A stretch of DNA of 64,000 nucleotides, taken from assembly GCA_029977615.1 (NCBI GenBank), contig JAPOKO010000001.1:83627-147626 (forward strand). Reading direction: 5' to 3'. Under the pieces are notes generated by a model. The model made no database searches, was not told the origin of the DNA, and saw only the letters and a program-made list of their open reading frames with translations. Positions 27,477 through 36,040 of this stretch are shown here, piece by piece. The translations under genes were made by a program, and so were the position numbers. Origin of the DNA: a bacterium. GTDB taxonomy: Bacteria > Actinomycetota > Acidimicrobiia > Acidimicrobiales > Ilumatobacteraceae. Numbering within the stretch: position 1 is the first letter of the stretch; each line of letters opens with the position of its first letter.

Positions 27477-28443
27477 GACGAATCCTCGGGTCGAGAATCG
27501 CATACGAAACATCTGCCAGCAGGTTGAACAGCAACACCGAAGCAACAATGATGACCATCAAGGGCATTAACAGCGGAAAGTCGCCATTGCCAAAGGCACT
27601 CAGGAAGTACTTGCCAGTTCCTGGATAGTCAAAAATGTTCTCGGTGATAATGAGTCCACCGACGATTGCTCCAATGTCTAATGCTGCAATGGTGATGACT
27701 GGGATGAGTGCATTTCGCACACCATGGCGCATAAGTATTCGAAACTCGCTTAGTCCCTTAGACCGAGCGGTACGCATGTAATCCGAATTCAACACATCCA
27801 ATAACGATGACCTCATATAGCGGCTATAAACGGCAATGATTTGGATTGCAACCACGACTGTAGGAAGAGCCATGTGCTTGATCATGAGCACAAGATCAAA
27901 ACCGTCTTGGCCCGGCGGGTACACGCCAGAGGTTGGAAACAACGTGTTTCCAAACCATTTGCTCCAGTACACCGCAAACAACAACTGCAACAAAATTGCG
28001 GAGATATATGGCGGGATAGATATTCCAACGAATGCCGCGGTGTTCACCGCTACATCTCGCTTGCCGCCAGGACGTAACGCCGCAAAAATGCCGATAGTCA
28101 AACCTATGAACACACCAACAGTTGTTGCGGCGATACCGAGGCGCGCACTATTTGCAATTGCATCTTTCAGCTCTGGCCACACTTCGCGGCTTCCCTTAAT
28201 ACTTTTAGGCCAATTAAAAGTGACAAAGTTCTTCAGCCAACTGAAGTATCCAGTTACGTAGTTTGAGCCAAGACCATTGAGTTCTTTGTATTGCGCAATT
28301 TTCGATCGTGTTGCGCGTGGGTTCGATCGCATATAGCTAGCAAGAGGATCAGTTCCCATTCTGAGGGCGATATACACCAAAAACGTAACGAGCAACAGAG
28401 TTGGTATTGCCCATGCAGAGCGACGAAGTGCAAATCGAAACAT
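27469..28443 (-). CDS. Peptide-type ABC importer permease (OppB/DppB class)
   Basis: A 324-residue membrane permease with an N-terminal helix, the large loop typical of OppB and the EAA-type contact TARSKGLSEFRILMRHGVRNA. It is the second gene of the importer operon, 120 bases downstream of the binding-protein gene with a strong hairpin in the gap. It pairs with the OppC-like permease to form the channel. Confidence 0.92.
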   Translation of the reverse strand: MFRFALRRSAWAIPTLLLVTFLVYIALRMGTDPLASYMRSNPRATRSKIAQYKELNGLGSNYVTGYFSWLKNFVTFNWPKSIKGSREVWPELKDAIANSARLGIAATTVGVFIGLTIGIFAALRPGGKRDVAVNTAAFVGISIPPYISAILLQLLFAVYWSKWFGNTLFPTSGVYPPGQDGFDLVLMIKHMALPTVVVAIQIIAVYSRYMRSSLLDVLNSDYMRTARSKGLSEFRILMRHGVRNALIPVITIAALDIGAIVGGLIITENIFDYPGTGKYFLSAFGNGDFPLLMPLMVIIVASVLLFNLLADVSYAILDPRIRLD

Positions 28444-28498
28444 TGTTGCCCCCTCCGCTCTATAACTCCTACACCATTTTGATCTTTATTATGCAGAC

Positions 28499-28536
28499 GG
28501 TGCGCAACCCGAACCGTAAGGCCCGAGTTGCGCACC
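28499..28536 (-). terminator. Stem-loop between binding-protein gene and permease genes
   Basis: A perfect 10-base inverted repeat, GGTGCGCAAC at 28499-28508 and GTTGCGCACC at 28527-28536, with an 18-base loop. It starts 28 bases after the binding-protein stop and has no U-tract, so it is more likely a partial terminator or a 3'-end stabiliser. Either would give the binding protein more mRNA than the permeases, common in binding-protein-dependent importers. Confidence 0.55.
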
Positions 28537-28563
28537 GCACATGCGTACTAGTGAACTAATTGA

Positions 28564-30273
28564 TTAGAGAACCGTTACTACTGGTTCGCCGGTCAACAAG
28601 TTTGAAACAACGTACTTGCCGTCGTTGGTGGTGGAGAATGCACCTGGGCTGACAGGGAATGCTGTCGTCCAGACCATCCACGAAGAGTTTGCACACTCCG
28701 TGATTGGGTTGAGGCACTCTGGCCACTGTTCTGCACCAATAACGATCTTTCCGTCACCATCAACATCTGTCCACTGGTTGAAGTTGATGAATGCGGTGTA
28801 GTTGTTAAGTTCAGCATCGACTGGACCGCCAACTTTGTCTGTACGCCAGAAGCCCGACTTAGGGAACTGGAACAATGGCAAGAGGACATGATCCTCAGCC
28901 ATCAAACGAAGGGCTGCCTTGATGTTGTCGGCACGCTTTACAGCATCCACTTCGACGTCTGCTGCATGCAGCAAATCTGAAGCCTCAGTGTTGCACCAAC
29001 CCTGTGTGTTCTGTCCTACGTTGCCATTGGCATCGGTTGGAATCTGGTCACACACAAATGACGAGGTGAGGTATGCAGGATCTGGTGGAGCCGTGCTGAT
29101 GTACATCGCCAAGTCGTAGTCGAGTGCTGGCAAACGCTTCTGGAAATAGCAAGCTGCGTCACAGTTGTCAGCCTTTACGTTGAATCCTGCTGCTTGCAGC
29201 AATGGAATCAAGTAAGCCTGGGTGCTCTCGCGACGGGTGTTTCCGGTGTTGATTACCCAACGAATTTCTGGCGCTACGCCATCCTTCGCCCAGAAACCTG
29301 AACCGTCTTTTTCCCAACCTGCATCTTCCATGATCTTTGCGGCACCTTCAGGATCAAAACTGCCAGCGAATTCATCGCCTACGCAATAGTCACCTGGCGT
29401 GATCGGACCACACTGCAACAATTTTCCAGTTGGAGCAATTGGGGTGTAGATCTGCGCAAACAATGCATCGCGGTCAATCGACTTTGAGAATGCTGCACGG
29501 AAATTATCGTCTGCGAAAGGTCCGCACTTCTGGTTGAAGTAGAACGCCTCGTAGTCGCCACCAAATTGAACTGAAGACGAAATGTTGTCTTGTGCAACTG
29601 CTTCTTCAATTCCCTGGTAGTACTGCGGATAAATGAAGTCAACGTCGCCAGCCTTGATTGACGCAATTTCAGTGTCGCTGTCAGCCTTTGGAACCATAAC
29701 GATCTTTGGTGTAACCGCTTTGTCAGTACCCCAATAGTTTTCGTTTGGAACGTAGACCAACTGGTCTTTGCTCCATGATTCCATCTTGTATGCACGACCT
29801 GAGTAAGGAATCATGTCGGCGAAATCACCAGACACGTCTGCGGTGTTTTCAACTGAAGCAGCCTTAATTAATGATCCGAACAATCCCTTGTACGGTGCAT
29901 AAACAGCCTTCAAGGTGACCACAACTTGCTTGTCGCTTGTTCCGGCCTCAACTGAAGTGATTTGGTCGTAACCAGTTGTTGACAATGAACCAGGTGTGTT
30001 CAACGAAGCATCCCAAGTTGCCTTGAAGTCTGCAACGGTGATTGGCGAACCATCTTCCCACACTGCTTCTGGAGCAATGTCGTAAGTAATGGTCATACCG
30101 GCACTAGTTGACTCTGGTGCTGTGTAGTCGTAGGTACGTGTTGCACAAGCATCAAGGCTTGTGAACGCTGCACCTTCGTTGCTGTCACTGCTACTGCCTG
30201 CACAAGCTGCCACTACCAGTGACAACGCTGCGAAACCAGCAACAACTCGAGCGAGTTTGTTGGTTTTCTTCAC
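28564..30273 (-). CDS. Family-5 solute-binding lipoprotein, apparently circularly permuted
   Basis: The extracytoplasmic receptor of the adjacent peptide-type importer, 569 residues, GTG start after GGGAGG. It has a lipoprotein signal peptide ending LVVAAC (lipid Cys24) and a Ser-rich linker. The mature part starts with MTITYDIAPEAVWEDGSP, which in other family-5 proteins comes 60-80 residues into the mature chain. The missing first element (KIVIGAEQ..PECLNP, then a CANSSW segment and LLTGEP) is found at the C-terminus, residues 507-569. It follows directly on the usual C-terminal lobe-I ending. Total length is normal, so the order, not the content, differs. Confidence 0.88.
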   Translation of the reverse strand: MKKTNKLARVVAGFAALSLVVAACAGSSSDSNEGAAFTSLDACATRTYDYTAPESTSAGMTITYDIAPEAVWEDGSPITVADFKATWDASLNTPGSLSTTGYDQITSVEAGTSDKQVVVTLKAVYAPYKGLFGSLIKAASVENTADVSGDFADMIPYSGRAYKMESWSKDQLVYVPNENYWGTDKAVTPKIVMVPKADSDTEIASIKAGDVDFIYPQYYQGIEEAVAQDNISSSVQFGGDYEAFYFNQKCGPFADDNFRAAFSKSIDRDALFAQIYTPIAPTGKLLQCGPITPGDYCVGDEFAGSFDPEGAAKIMEDAGWEKDGSGFWAKDGVAPEIRWVINTGNTRRESTQAYLIPLLQAAGFNVKADNCDAACYFQKRLPALDYDLAMYISTAPPDPAYLTSSFVCDQIPTDANGNVGQNTQGWCNTEASDLLHAADVEVDAVKRADNIKAALRLMAEDHVLLPLFQFPKSGFWRTDKVGGPVDAELNNYTAFINFNQWTDVDGDGKIVIGAEQWPECLNPITECANSSWMVWTTAFPVSPGAFSTTNDGKYVVSNLLTGEPVVTVL

Positions 30274-30306
30274 TCTCGACCTCCCCGTCGATTAGGTGGG
30301 ATTTAC

Positions 30307-30316
30307 CCCAATTGGG
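30307..30316. promoter_or_regulatory. Perfect 10-base palindrome upstream of the binding-protein gene
   Basis: CCCAATTGGG lies 34-43 bases upstream of the GTG of the solute-binding protein, in the 100-base gap that must hold the importer promoter. It may be an operator. The site is short and could be chance. Confidence 0.25.
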
Positions 30317-30373
30317 TCGGAGCACATAGCCCCGACATGTGAACTAAAGGCTACTAGCGACCAGGGGTTACAA

Positions 30374-31162
30374 CTAACGAGATCGATATTGGACGATGCG
30401 CGCAAACTCGGCAGGGTCAAGGGATGCCCCACCTACCAAAGCCCCGTCAATATCAGGCTGAGCCATGATTTCAGCGATGTTGGCAGCCTTCACACTTCCG
30501 CCATATTGCAATCTGATTGCACTTGAAGCCTTATCGCCCGAGGTTTCCTGCACCTGGGCACGGATGGCACCAATAACCGCTTGAGCATCGCCAGCAGTGG
30601 CAGTTCTCCCAGTGCCAATGGCCCAAATCGGTTCATAGGCGATGACCATGTTGCAGACTTGGTCAACCGTGCGACCGACCAGTGCTGCACGCACCTGCCC
30701 GATAACTTTCTCGGTCGTTTTTCCTGCTTCACGCTCTTCGAGCGTCTCACCAACACAGACGATCGGATACATATTCAGTTTCTGAACGGTGGTTATCTTT
30801 TTTGAAACATCAGCGTCAGTTTCTCCGAAAAGCTCTCGTCGTTCACTATGCCCCACGATTACGTACTGGACGCCAAGCTTGGCAAGAAAGGAGGCAGCAA
30901 CCTCTCCGGTGAATGCTCCCTTTTCCTCCCAGTGACAGTTTTGTGCACCAAGATGAATTCTTAACTCATCTGCATCTATCAAGGTTTGCACACTGCGAAT
31001 GTCGGTAAATGGCGGGTGAATTGAAACGTCAACGGCGCTGTAGTCATCCTTCGTAAGCAGATATGCAAGTTTTTGCAAACTTTGAATTGCCTCGAAATGA
31101 TTATTATGCATTTTCCAGTTACCGCTTATTAGTGGCTTTCGATACACAGTGCTATCTGGCAT
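30374..31162 (-). CDS. tpiA: Triosephosphate isomerase
   Basis: Interconverts dihydroxyacetone phosphate and glyceraldehyde 3-phosphate. ATG at 31162 (262 residues) overlaps pgk by 11 bases and follows GGAG. Catalytic residues are visible: Lys in ISGNWKMH, His in VGHSERR and Glu in AYEPIWAIGTG; the phosphate loop is LQYGGSV. It is the last gene of the gap-pgk-tpiA glycolytic operon. Confidence 0.97.
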   Translation of the reverse strand: MPDSTVYRKPLISGNWKMHNNHFEAIQSLQKLAYLLTKDDYSAVDVSIHPPFTDIRSVQTLIDADELRIHLGAQNCHWEEKGAFTGEVAASFLAKLGVQYVIVGHSERRELFGETDADVSKKITTVQKLNMYPIVCVGETLEEREAGKTTEKVIGQVRAALVGRTVDQVCNMVIAYEPIWAIGTGRTATAGDAQAVIGAIRAQVQETSGDKASSAIRLQYGGSVKAANIAEIMAQPDIDGALVGGASLDPAEFARIVQYRSR

Positions 31163-32267
31163 TTGGTGCTCCTCGTAATGCGGCAAGACCAGGAAGGTCG
31201 CCAAGTTCTAAGAATTCAAGTGATGCGCCACCGCCAGTTGAAACATGATCCACTTCATCATCAAGATTGAATTGTGCAAGGGCAGCTGCGGAGTCACCAC
31301 CGCCTACAACAGTAAATGCTTTCGTGTCAGCAACGGCTTGCGCGACAGTTTTCGTACCAGAGGCAAAACGTGGATCCTCGAACATCCCCATCGGACCATT
31401 CCAAAACACAGATCGCGCGTCCATGATGATGTCAGTAAATGCGGCTGCAGAGCCTGGACCAATGTCTAAACCTTTTGCACCATCTGGTAATCGAATGCCA
31501 AAGGTTTGATATACACCCTGCGCGTCAAGACCGATGATGTCTTCTGGCAGATGAATAGGGACTGATCCGGCAAGCAGTTGTTTACAAATATCAATTTGAT
31601 CCCGTTCACAAATGGAAGCTCCAACGGGGTAACCCTGCGCTGCAAGAAAGGTGAAGCACATTCCCCCACCAATAATGAAGGCGTCAACTCGCTGTTGAAG
31701 AGCTTCAATAACACCAATCTTGTCGCTTACTTTTGCTCCACCGAGCACGGCAACAAATGGTCGTTTCGGCTTCTCGCGCAGGTCGCCCAATACATCAACT
31801 TCCCGTTGCAACAATCTTCCAGCAGCAGATGGCAACGTAAGTGATGGACCGACAATTGAGGCGTGCGAACGGTGCGCGGCACCAAAAGCATCATCTACGT
31901 ACATGTCAATGCCTTGAATCAACTGTTGAACAAAAGCGGGATCGTTTCCTTCCTCGCCTGGATTAAACCTCAGGTTCTCCAGCAGTTCGACACCAGGGGC
32001 CAACTCCGCCAAACGGGCGCGAACTGGAGCCATGGAGTACTTCACATTTGGCGACCCTTTAGGACGACCAAGATGACTGGCGCAGACAACATGGGCTCCG
32101 CGACTGGTTAGGTACTCGATCGTCGGTAGTGCTGCTCTAATTCGAAAATCGTCCGTGATTGTGCGCGCCTCATCAGGGCCCTCCATGGGAACGTTGAAGT
32201 CTGTTCGAACAAGGACACGTTTACCCGATACGTCACCGAGATCTTCTAGCGATGGAACCCGAGACAT
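31152..32267 (-). CDS. pgk: Phosphoglycerate kinase
   Basis: Makes ATP from 1,3-bisphosphoglycerate. The 371-residue protein is slightly shorter than the usual 390-400. Substrate-site motifs are RTDFNVPM, ASHLGRPKG and LENLRFNPGE in the N-domain. Nucleotide-domain motifs are LGGAKVSDKI, WNGPMGMFE and VVGGGDSAAAL. It starts 9 bases after gap and overlaps tpiA. Confidence 0.97.
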   Translation of the reverse strand: MSRVPSLEDLGDVSGKRVLVRTDFNVPMEGPDEARTITDDFRIRAALPTIEYLTSRGAHVVCASHLGRPKGSPNVKYSMAPVRARLAELAPGVELLENLRFNPGEEGNDPAFVQQLIQGIDMYVDDAFGAAHRSHASIVGPSLTLPSAAGRLLQREVDVLGDLREKPKRPFVAVLGGAKVSDKIGVIEALQQRVDAFIIGGGMCFTFLAAQGYPVGASICERDQIDICKQLLAGSVPIHLPEDIIGLDAQGVYQTFGIRLPDGAKGLDIGPGSAAAFTDIIMDARSVFWNGPMGMFEDPRFASGTKTVAQAVADTKAFTVVGGGDSAAALAQFNLDDEVDHVSTGGGASLEFLELGDLPGLAALRGAPNAR

Positions 32268-32276
32268 GAATATCGG

Positions 32277-33290
32277 TTACTTAGAGGAACCAATGTGTTT
32301 GGTGAGATCAACGAGACGGTTTGAATATCCCCACTCATTGTCATACCAGCCAAGAACCTTCACAAGATTGCCCATGACCATCGTGAGATCACTGTCGAAT
32401 ACGCATGAATGTGGATTCGTAACAATGTCACTCGACACGATCGGTGCATCTGTGTACTCAAGCACACCCTTTAACGATCCTTCAGCGGCCTTCTTGAACG
32501 CAGCATTGATTTCGTCTTTTGATGGCGTTGACTTGAGAATCGCCACGAAGTCGGTAATTGAGCCTGTTGGGACTGGAACACGAAGAGAAGTTCCGTCCAA
32601 CTTCCCCTTCATTGATTCGAGCACAAGGCTTGTTGCGCGGGCAGCGCCTGTTCCTGTCGGGGTGATATTGATTGCAGCGCCACGCGCACGTCGCAAATCG
32701 CTATGAGGACCGTCAACAAGTTGCTGGTCTCCCGTGTATGCGTGAATTGTCGTCATCAACCCTTTTTCCACTCCGAATGCGTCGTCGAGCACCTTCACCA
32801 TTGGTACGAAGCAGTTGGTTGTGCAACTTGCATTGGAAACCACCTTGTGTTTGCTTCGGTCGAAGTCTTGATGATTCACTCCATAGACAAAAGTTGCATC
32901 TGCACCAGCAGACGGCGCAGACACGATGACGATTGGAGCTCCAGCTTCAAGGTGAGTCGCTGCCTTGTCACGATCAGTGAAGAATCCTGTTGACTCAATC
33001 ACAACGTCCACACCAAGCGATGCCCAAGGAAGATCTTTTGGGTCACGGTGTTGGAGAACCTTCAATACTTTGCCGTCAATGCTGATTCCGTCATCAACCG
33101 GTTTGATGTCGTTTGGCAAAATGCCAAGCACCGAGTCGTACTTGAGCAGATGGGCCATGGTCTTGATGTTGCCGAGGTCATTAACCGCAACTATCTCTAT
33201 TGGAGCATTTGCTGCCTGCACTGCACGGAAGAAGTTGCGACCGATGCGACCGAAACCATTGATACCTACGCGAATTGGTGTGTTTGCCAT
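32277..33290 (-). CDS. gap: Glyceraldehyde-3-phosphate dehydrogenase, type I
   Basis: Oxidises glyceraldehyde 3-phosphate to 1,3-bisphosphoglycerate. ATG at 33290 gives 337 residues beginning MANTPIRVGINGFGRIGR, the NAD-binding motif. The Asp in AVNDLG favours NAD over NADP. Catalytic Cys is in SNASCTTN and the His is in TTIHAYTGDQQ. The end keeps the WYDNEWGYS motif. An upstream ATG at 33308 in the same frame is less likely. It lies 26 bases downstream of rapZ, a join discussed in the findings. Confidence 0.97.
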   Translation of the reverse strand: MANTPIRVGINGFGRIGRNFFRAVQAANAPIEIVAVNDLGNIKTMAHLLKYDSVLGILPNDIKPVDDGISIDGKVLKVLQHRDPKDLPWASLGVDVVIESTGFFTDRDKAATHLEAGAPIVIVSAPSAGADATFVYGVNHQDFDRSKHKVVSNASCTTNCFVPMVKVLDDAFGVEKGLMTTIHAYTGDQQLVDGPHSDLRRARGAAINITPTGTGAARATSLVLESMKGKLDGTSLRVPVPTGSITDFVAILKSTPSKDEINAAFKKAAEGSLKGVLEYTDAPIVSSDIVTNPHSCVFDSDLTMVMGNLVKVLGWYDNEWGYSNRLVDLTKHIGSSK

Positions 33291-33316
33291 AGAGGCAGAC
33301 ATTAGCAACCGAGCGA

Positions 33317-34168
33317 CTATCTCGCGATATCTCTGTGAATAACCCGTGGATGGTGCCCAAATTGGACGAACTTTTTGCCAATCTCTTCTGCTATCGCAAC
33401 TGAACGGTGTCTGCCACCAGTACAGCCAATTGCGACTGTTAGGTAACTCTTCCCTTCCGCTCGATAAGCCGGTATGAGCATCCCAAATAGAGCATCAATC
33501 TTGTCGATGAATTCAATCGCTAGCGGTTGCTGCAACACGAAGTCTGAAACTTGCTGATCCAAACCACTCAGAGGGCGCAAATTGTCGTCCCAGTGGGGAT
33601 TAGGCAAAAAGCGCACATCTAAAACCAAATCAACATCAAGTGGGATTCCATGTTTATATCCGAACGACTCTACGGTGAGCTGCATCACATCTTTTCCACC
33701 AACAGGCGCAAAGAGATCGTGTATCTGCGACTTCAACTGGTGGACATTAAGCGAGGAAGTATCAATGACTAAATCAGCCGAACCTTTAACCAATTCAAGC
33801 ATTGAACGCTCTTTAAGGATTGCTTCTTCAACGCTTACCTGCGCACTACTTAATGGGTGCTTGCGCCGTGTCGCGCCGTAGCGCTTTACTAACTCAGAAG
33901 TTGAAGCATCTAAGTACAAAATTCGCACTCGGTGTCCTGCTTCGCGCAAATTTGCAACAACATCTATTGCGTTCGTTTGGTTCGACGGAGTACCAAGCAC
34001 AAGCGCTAGCTGTAAATCACCCTCACCGTTCTCTGCAAGCTCTACTACCTTGTCGACAAGAGCAATAGGCATGTTGTCAACGACAAACCAGCCGAGATCC
34101 TCGAGGTCATCCGCTGCCTGTGAACGACCGGCTCCTGATAACCCAACGATAAGCAAAATATCGGCCAC
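33317..34168 (-). CDS. rapZ: RNase adapter / nucleotide-binding protein RapZ (YvcJ)
   Basis: A 283-residue P-loop protein. The Walker A is GLSGAGRSQA, with the Arg common in actinobacterial members in place of Lys. It is followed by DLEDLGWFVVDNMP. The C-terminal domain has the conserved FGYKHG, DVRFLPNPHW and GCTGGRHRSV motifs that bind small RNA or a metabolite in studied homologues. In proteobacteria it directs decay of the GlmZ RNA; the role in actinobacteria is not settled. It follows uvrC by 9 bases. Confidence 0.94.
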   Translation of the reverse strand: MADILLIVGLSGAGRSQAADDLEDLGWFVVDNMPIALVDKVVELAENGEGDLQLALVLGTPSNQTNAIDVVANLREAGHRVRILYLDASTSELVKRYGATRRKHPLSSAQVSVEEAILKERSMLELVKGSADLVIDTSSLNVHQLKSQIHDLFAPVGGKDVMQLTVESFGYKHGIPLDVDLVLDVRFLPNPHWDDNLRPLSGLDQQVSDFVLQQPLAIEFIDKIDALFGMLIPAYRAEGKSYLTVAIGCTGGRHRSVAIAEEIGKKFVQFGHHPRVIHRDIAR

Positions 34169-34177
34169 AAGAGAAGG

Positions 34178-36037
34178 CTACCCGTGCAGGTGTTTATAGA
34201 TGTCACGGGCAACAGACTCAGGAAGCCAGCCGAGTGACAACAAATTGTCTAGCGACGCCTTTTTGACAGCAGCAACAGATCCAAAATGCGCAACGAGTTT
34301 CTTCTTTCGAGCTTCACCTAGCCCCTGTATTCCGTCGAGTGCCCCCTTGGTCATCCGTTTACCGCGCAATTCGCGATGGAACGAATTGGCAAACCTGTGG
34401 GCTTCATCTCGGATAACTTGCAACATGAACAGTGCATCACTTCCACGAGGCACATCTACGGCATTTGATCTGTTGGGGATGAATACTTCTTCGAGGCGTT
34501 TTGCTAATGAAGCAACTGGGATCTCATGTTCTAGGCCAAGTTCACTGATGACTTCCATAGCGACACTTAATTGCCCTTTACCACCGTCAACCAAAATGAG
34601 CTGCGGGGGATAAGCGAATTTTCCTGGTTTGTCACCACGTTTTTCAACCGGTAAATCGCGCTCAGCGATATATGCGGAAAGTCTGCGAGTGAGTACTTCC
34701 TTCATAGCGGCATAGTCATCGTTCCCAGGCACATCCTTGACCTTAAATTTGCGATATTCGCGTTTCATGGGTAATCCATCTTCAAGCACCACCATGCTGC
34801 CGACATAATCAGTCCCCTGAAGATGCGCCATGTCGTAACACTCAATACGCAGGGGCGCTTCTGGAAGGTTGAGTAAATCTTGTAATTCGGTAAGTGCACG
34901 ACTACGGCTGTTGTGATCAGATGCACGCTTCATCCGATGACGCGCAAATTCATCAGTTGCGTTCTTTACAACGGTTGCAAGCAGCTCTCTCTTGTCGCCG
35001 CGTGTTGGAACACGAATCTCCACTTTGGTTCCACGCTCTCTTGCAAGCCACTCTTCCATTGCACTCAAACTTTCGGGTGCCTGAGATACCAATACCTCCT
35101 TCGGAACACCTAAAGGTGGCGTATCGCCGTAAATGCTTTCAAGGATTCGATCCATCAATTGACCTGAACTCACGTCTTCAACTTTGTCGAGTATGAATCC
35201 GTTTCGACCCATAACCCTTCCACGGCGAACGTAAAACACCTGTACCGAAGCCTCAAATTCGTCATCTGCAATTCCAACAACATCGATGTTCTCGGACTGA
35301 TCACCAACCATCTGTTGCCGCTCGAGTGCCTTATGAATATGGGTGAGTCGATCTCTAAACACTGCAGCACGTTCATAGTCCTGCCTGCTTGAAGCTTCTT
35401 TCATTTCTAATTCAATTTTGCTGACTATTTCGTCGGAATCACCATTAAGAAATCGTTGCAGATCATGCACATACTTTGAATATTGATCATTTTCGACATT
35501 GCCGACACATGGTCCGCTGCACTTCTCAATATGAAATAACAAACATGGGCGCCCAAGTCTATTGTGTTGTTTAAAGACACCATTCGAACACGTACGAACC
35601 GGAAAGGTGCGGAGCACAAGTTCAAGGGTGTCTCGAATAACCCAGGCATTGACATAAGGGCCGAAATACTTCGTTCCTTTGCGACGCCTACCTCGCATGA
35701 CCATTGCACGCGGCCACTCCTCATCGAGTGTGATGGCTAGAAACGGATAGCTTTTATCGTCACGAAGTCGGATGTTAAAACGGGGTCGATGCTCCTTGAT
35801 CAAGTTGTATTCAAGGATCAGAGCTTCAACCTCGTTACGAACTTCAATCCATTCCACACTCGCGGCGACAGACATCATTTTCGCAGTGCGGGGGTGAAGT
35901 GTATGAGGTTCAGCAAAATAGCTGCCCACGCGCGATCGCAGATTTATAGCTTTGCCAACGTAAATAACTCCGCCCTGTTCGTCTTTGAACTGATACGACC
36001 CTGGTGTATCAGGAATAGGTATCGAAGGACGCTGCAC
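34178..36037 (-). CDS. uvrC: UvrABC nuclease subunit UvrC
   Basis: Makes both incisions in nucleotide excision repair. Domains of the 619-residue protein: GIY-YIG nuclease (about 10-95, PGSYQFKDEQGGVIYVGKA), the cysteine-bearing region (CLLFHIEKCSGPC), UvrB-interacting segment near 205, the RNase H-like 5' nuclease (IECYDMAHLQGTDYVGSMV and LILVDGGKGQLSVA) and a C-terminal helix-hairpin-helix pair (LDGIQGLGEARKKKLVAHFG). It starts 3 bases after uvrA in a repair operon. Confidence 0.97.
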   Translation of the reverse strand: MQRPSIPIPDTPGSYQFKDEQGGVIYVGKAINLRSRVGSYFAEPHTLHPRTAKMMSVAASVEWIEVRNEVEALILEYNLIKEHRPRFNIRLRDDKSYPFLAITLDEEWPRAMVMRGRRRKGTKYFGPYVNAWVIRDTLELVLRTFPVRTCSNGVFKQHNRLGRPCLLFHIEKCSGPCVGNVENDQYSKYVHDLQRFLNGDSDEIVSKIELEMKEASSRQDYERAAVFRDRLTHIHKALERQQMVGDQSENIDVVGIADDEFEASVQVFYVRRGRVMGRNGFILDKVEDVSSGQLMDRILESIYGDTPPLGVPKEVLVSQAPESLSAMEEWLARERGTKVEIRVPTRGDKRELLATVVKNATDEFARHRMKRASDHNSRSRALTELQDLLNLPEAPLRIECYDMAHLQGTDYVGSMVVLEDGLPMKREYRKFKVKDVPGNDDYAAMKEVLTRRLSAYIAERDLPVEKRGDKPGKFAYPPQLILVDGGKGQLSVAMEVISELGLEHEIPVASLAKRLEEVFIPNRSNAVDVPRGSDALFMLQVIRDEAHRFANSFHRELRGKRMTKGALDGIQGLGEARKKKLVAHFGSVAAVKKASLDNLLSLGWLPESVARDIYKHLHG

Positions 36038-36040
36038 TGC

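Noticed and set aside
28564-28770. C-terminal segment of the binding protein as the start of a second, truncated binding-protein gene
   Set aside because: It has no signal peptide or start codon context of its own, it is in frame with the rest, and the first gene lacks exactly this segment, so permutation explains it better than fusion.
34080-34168. RapZ Walker A with Arg instead of Lys as a broken P-loop
   Set aside because: SGAGRS is common in actinobacterial RapZ proteins as I know them, so it is not an anomaly.
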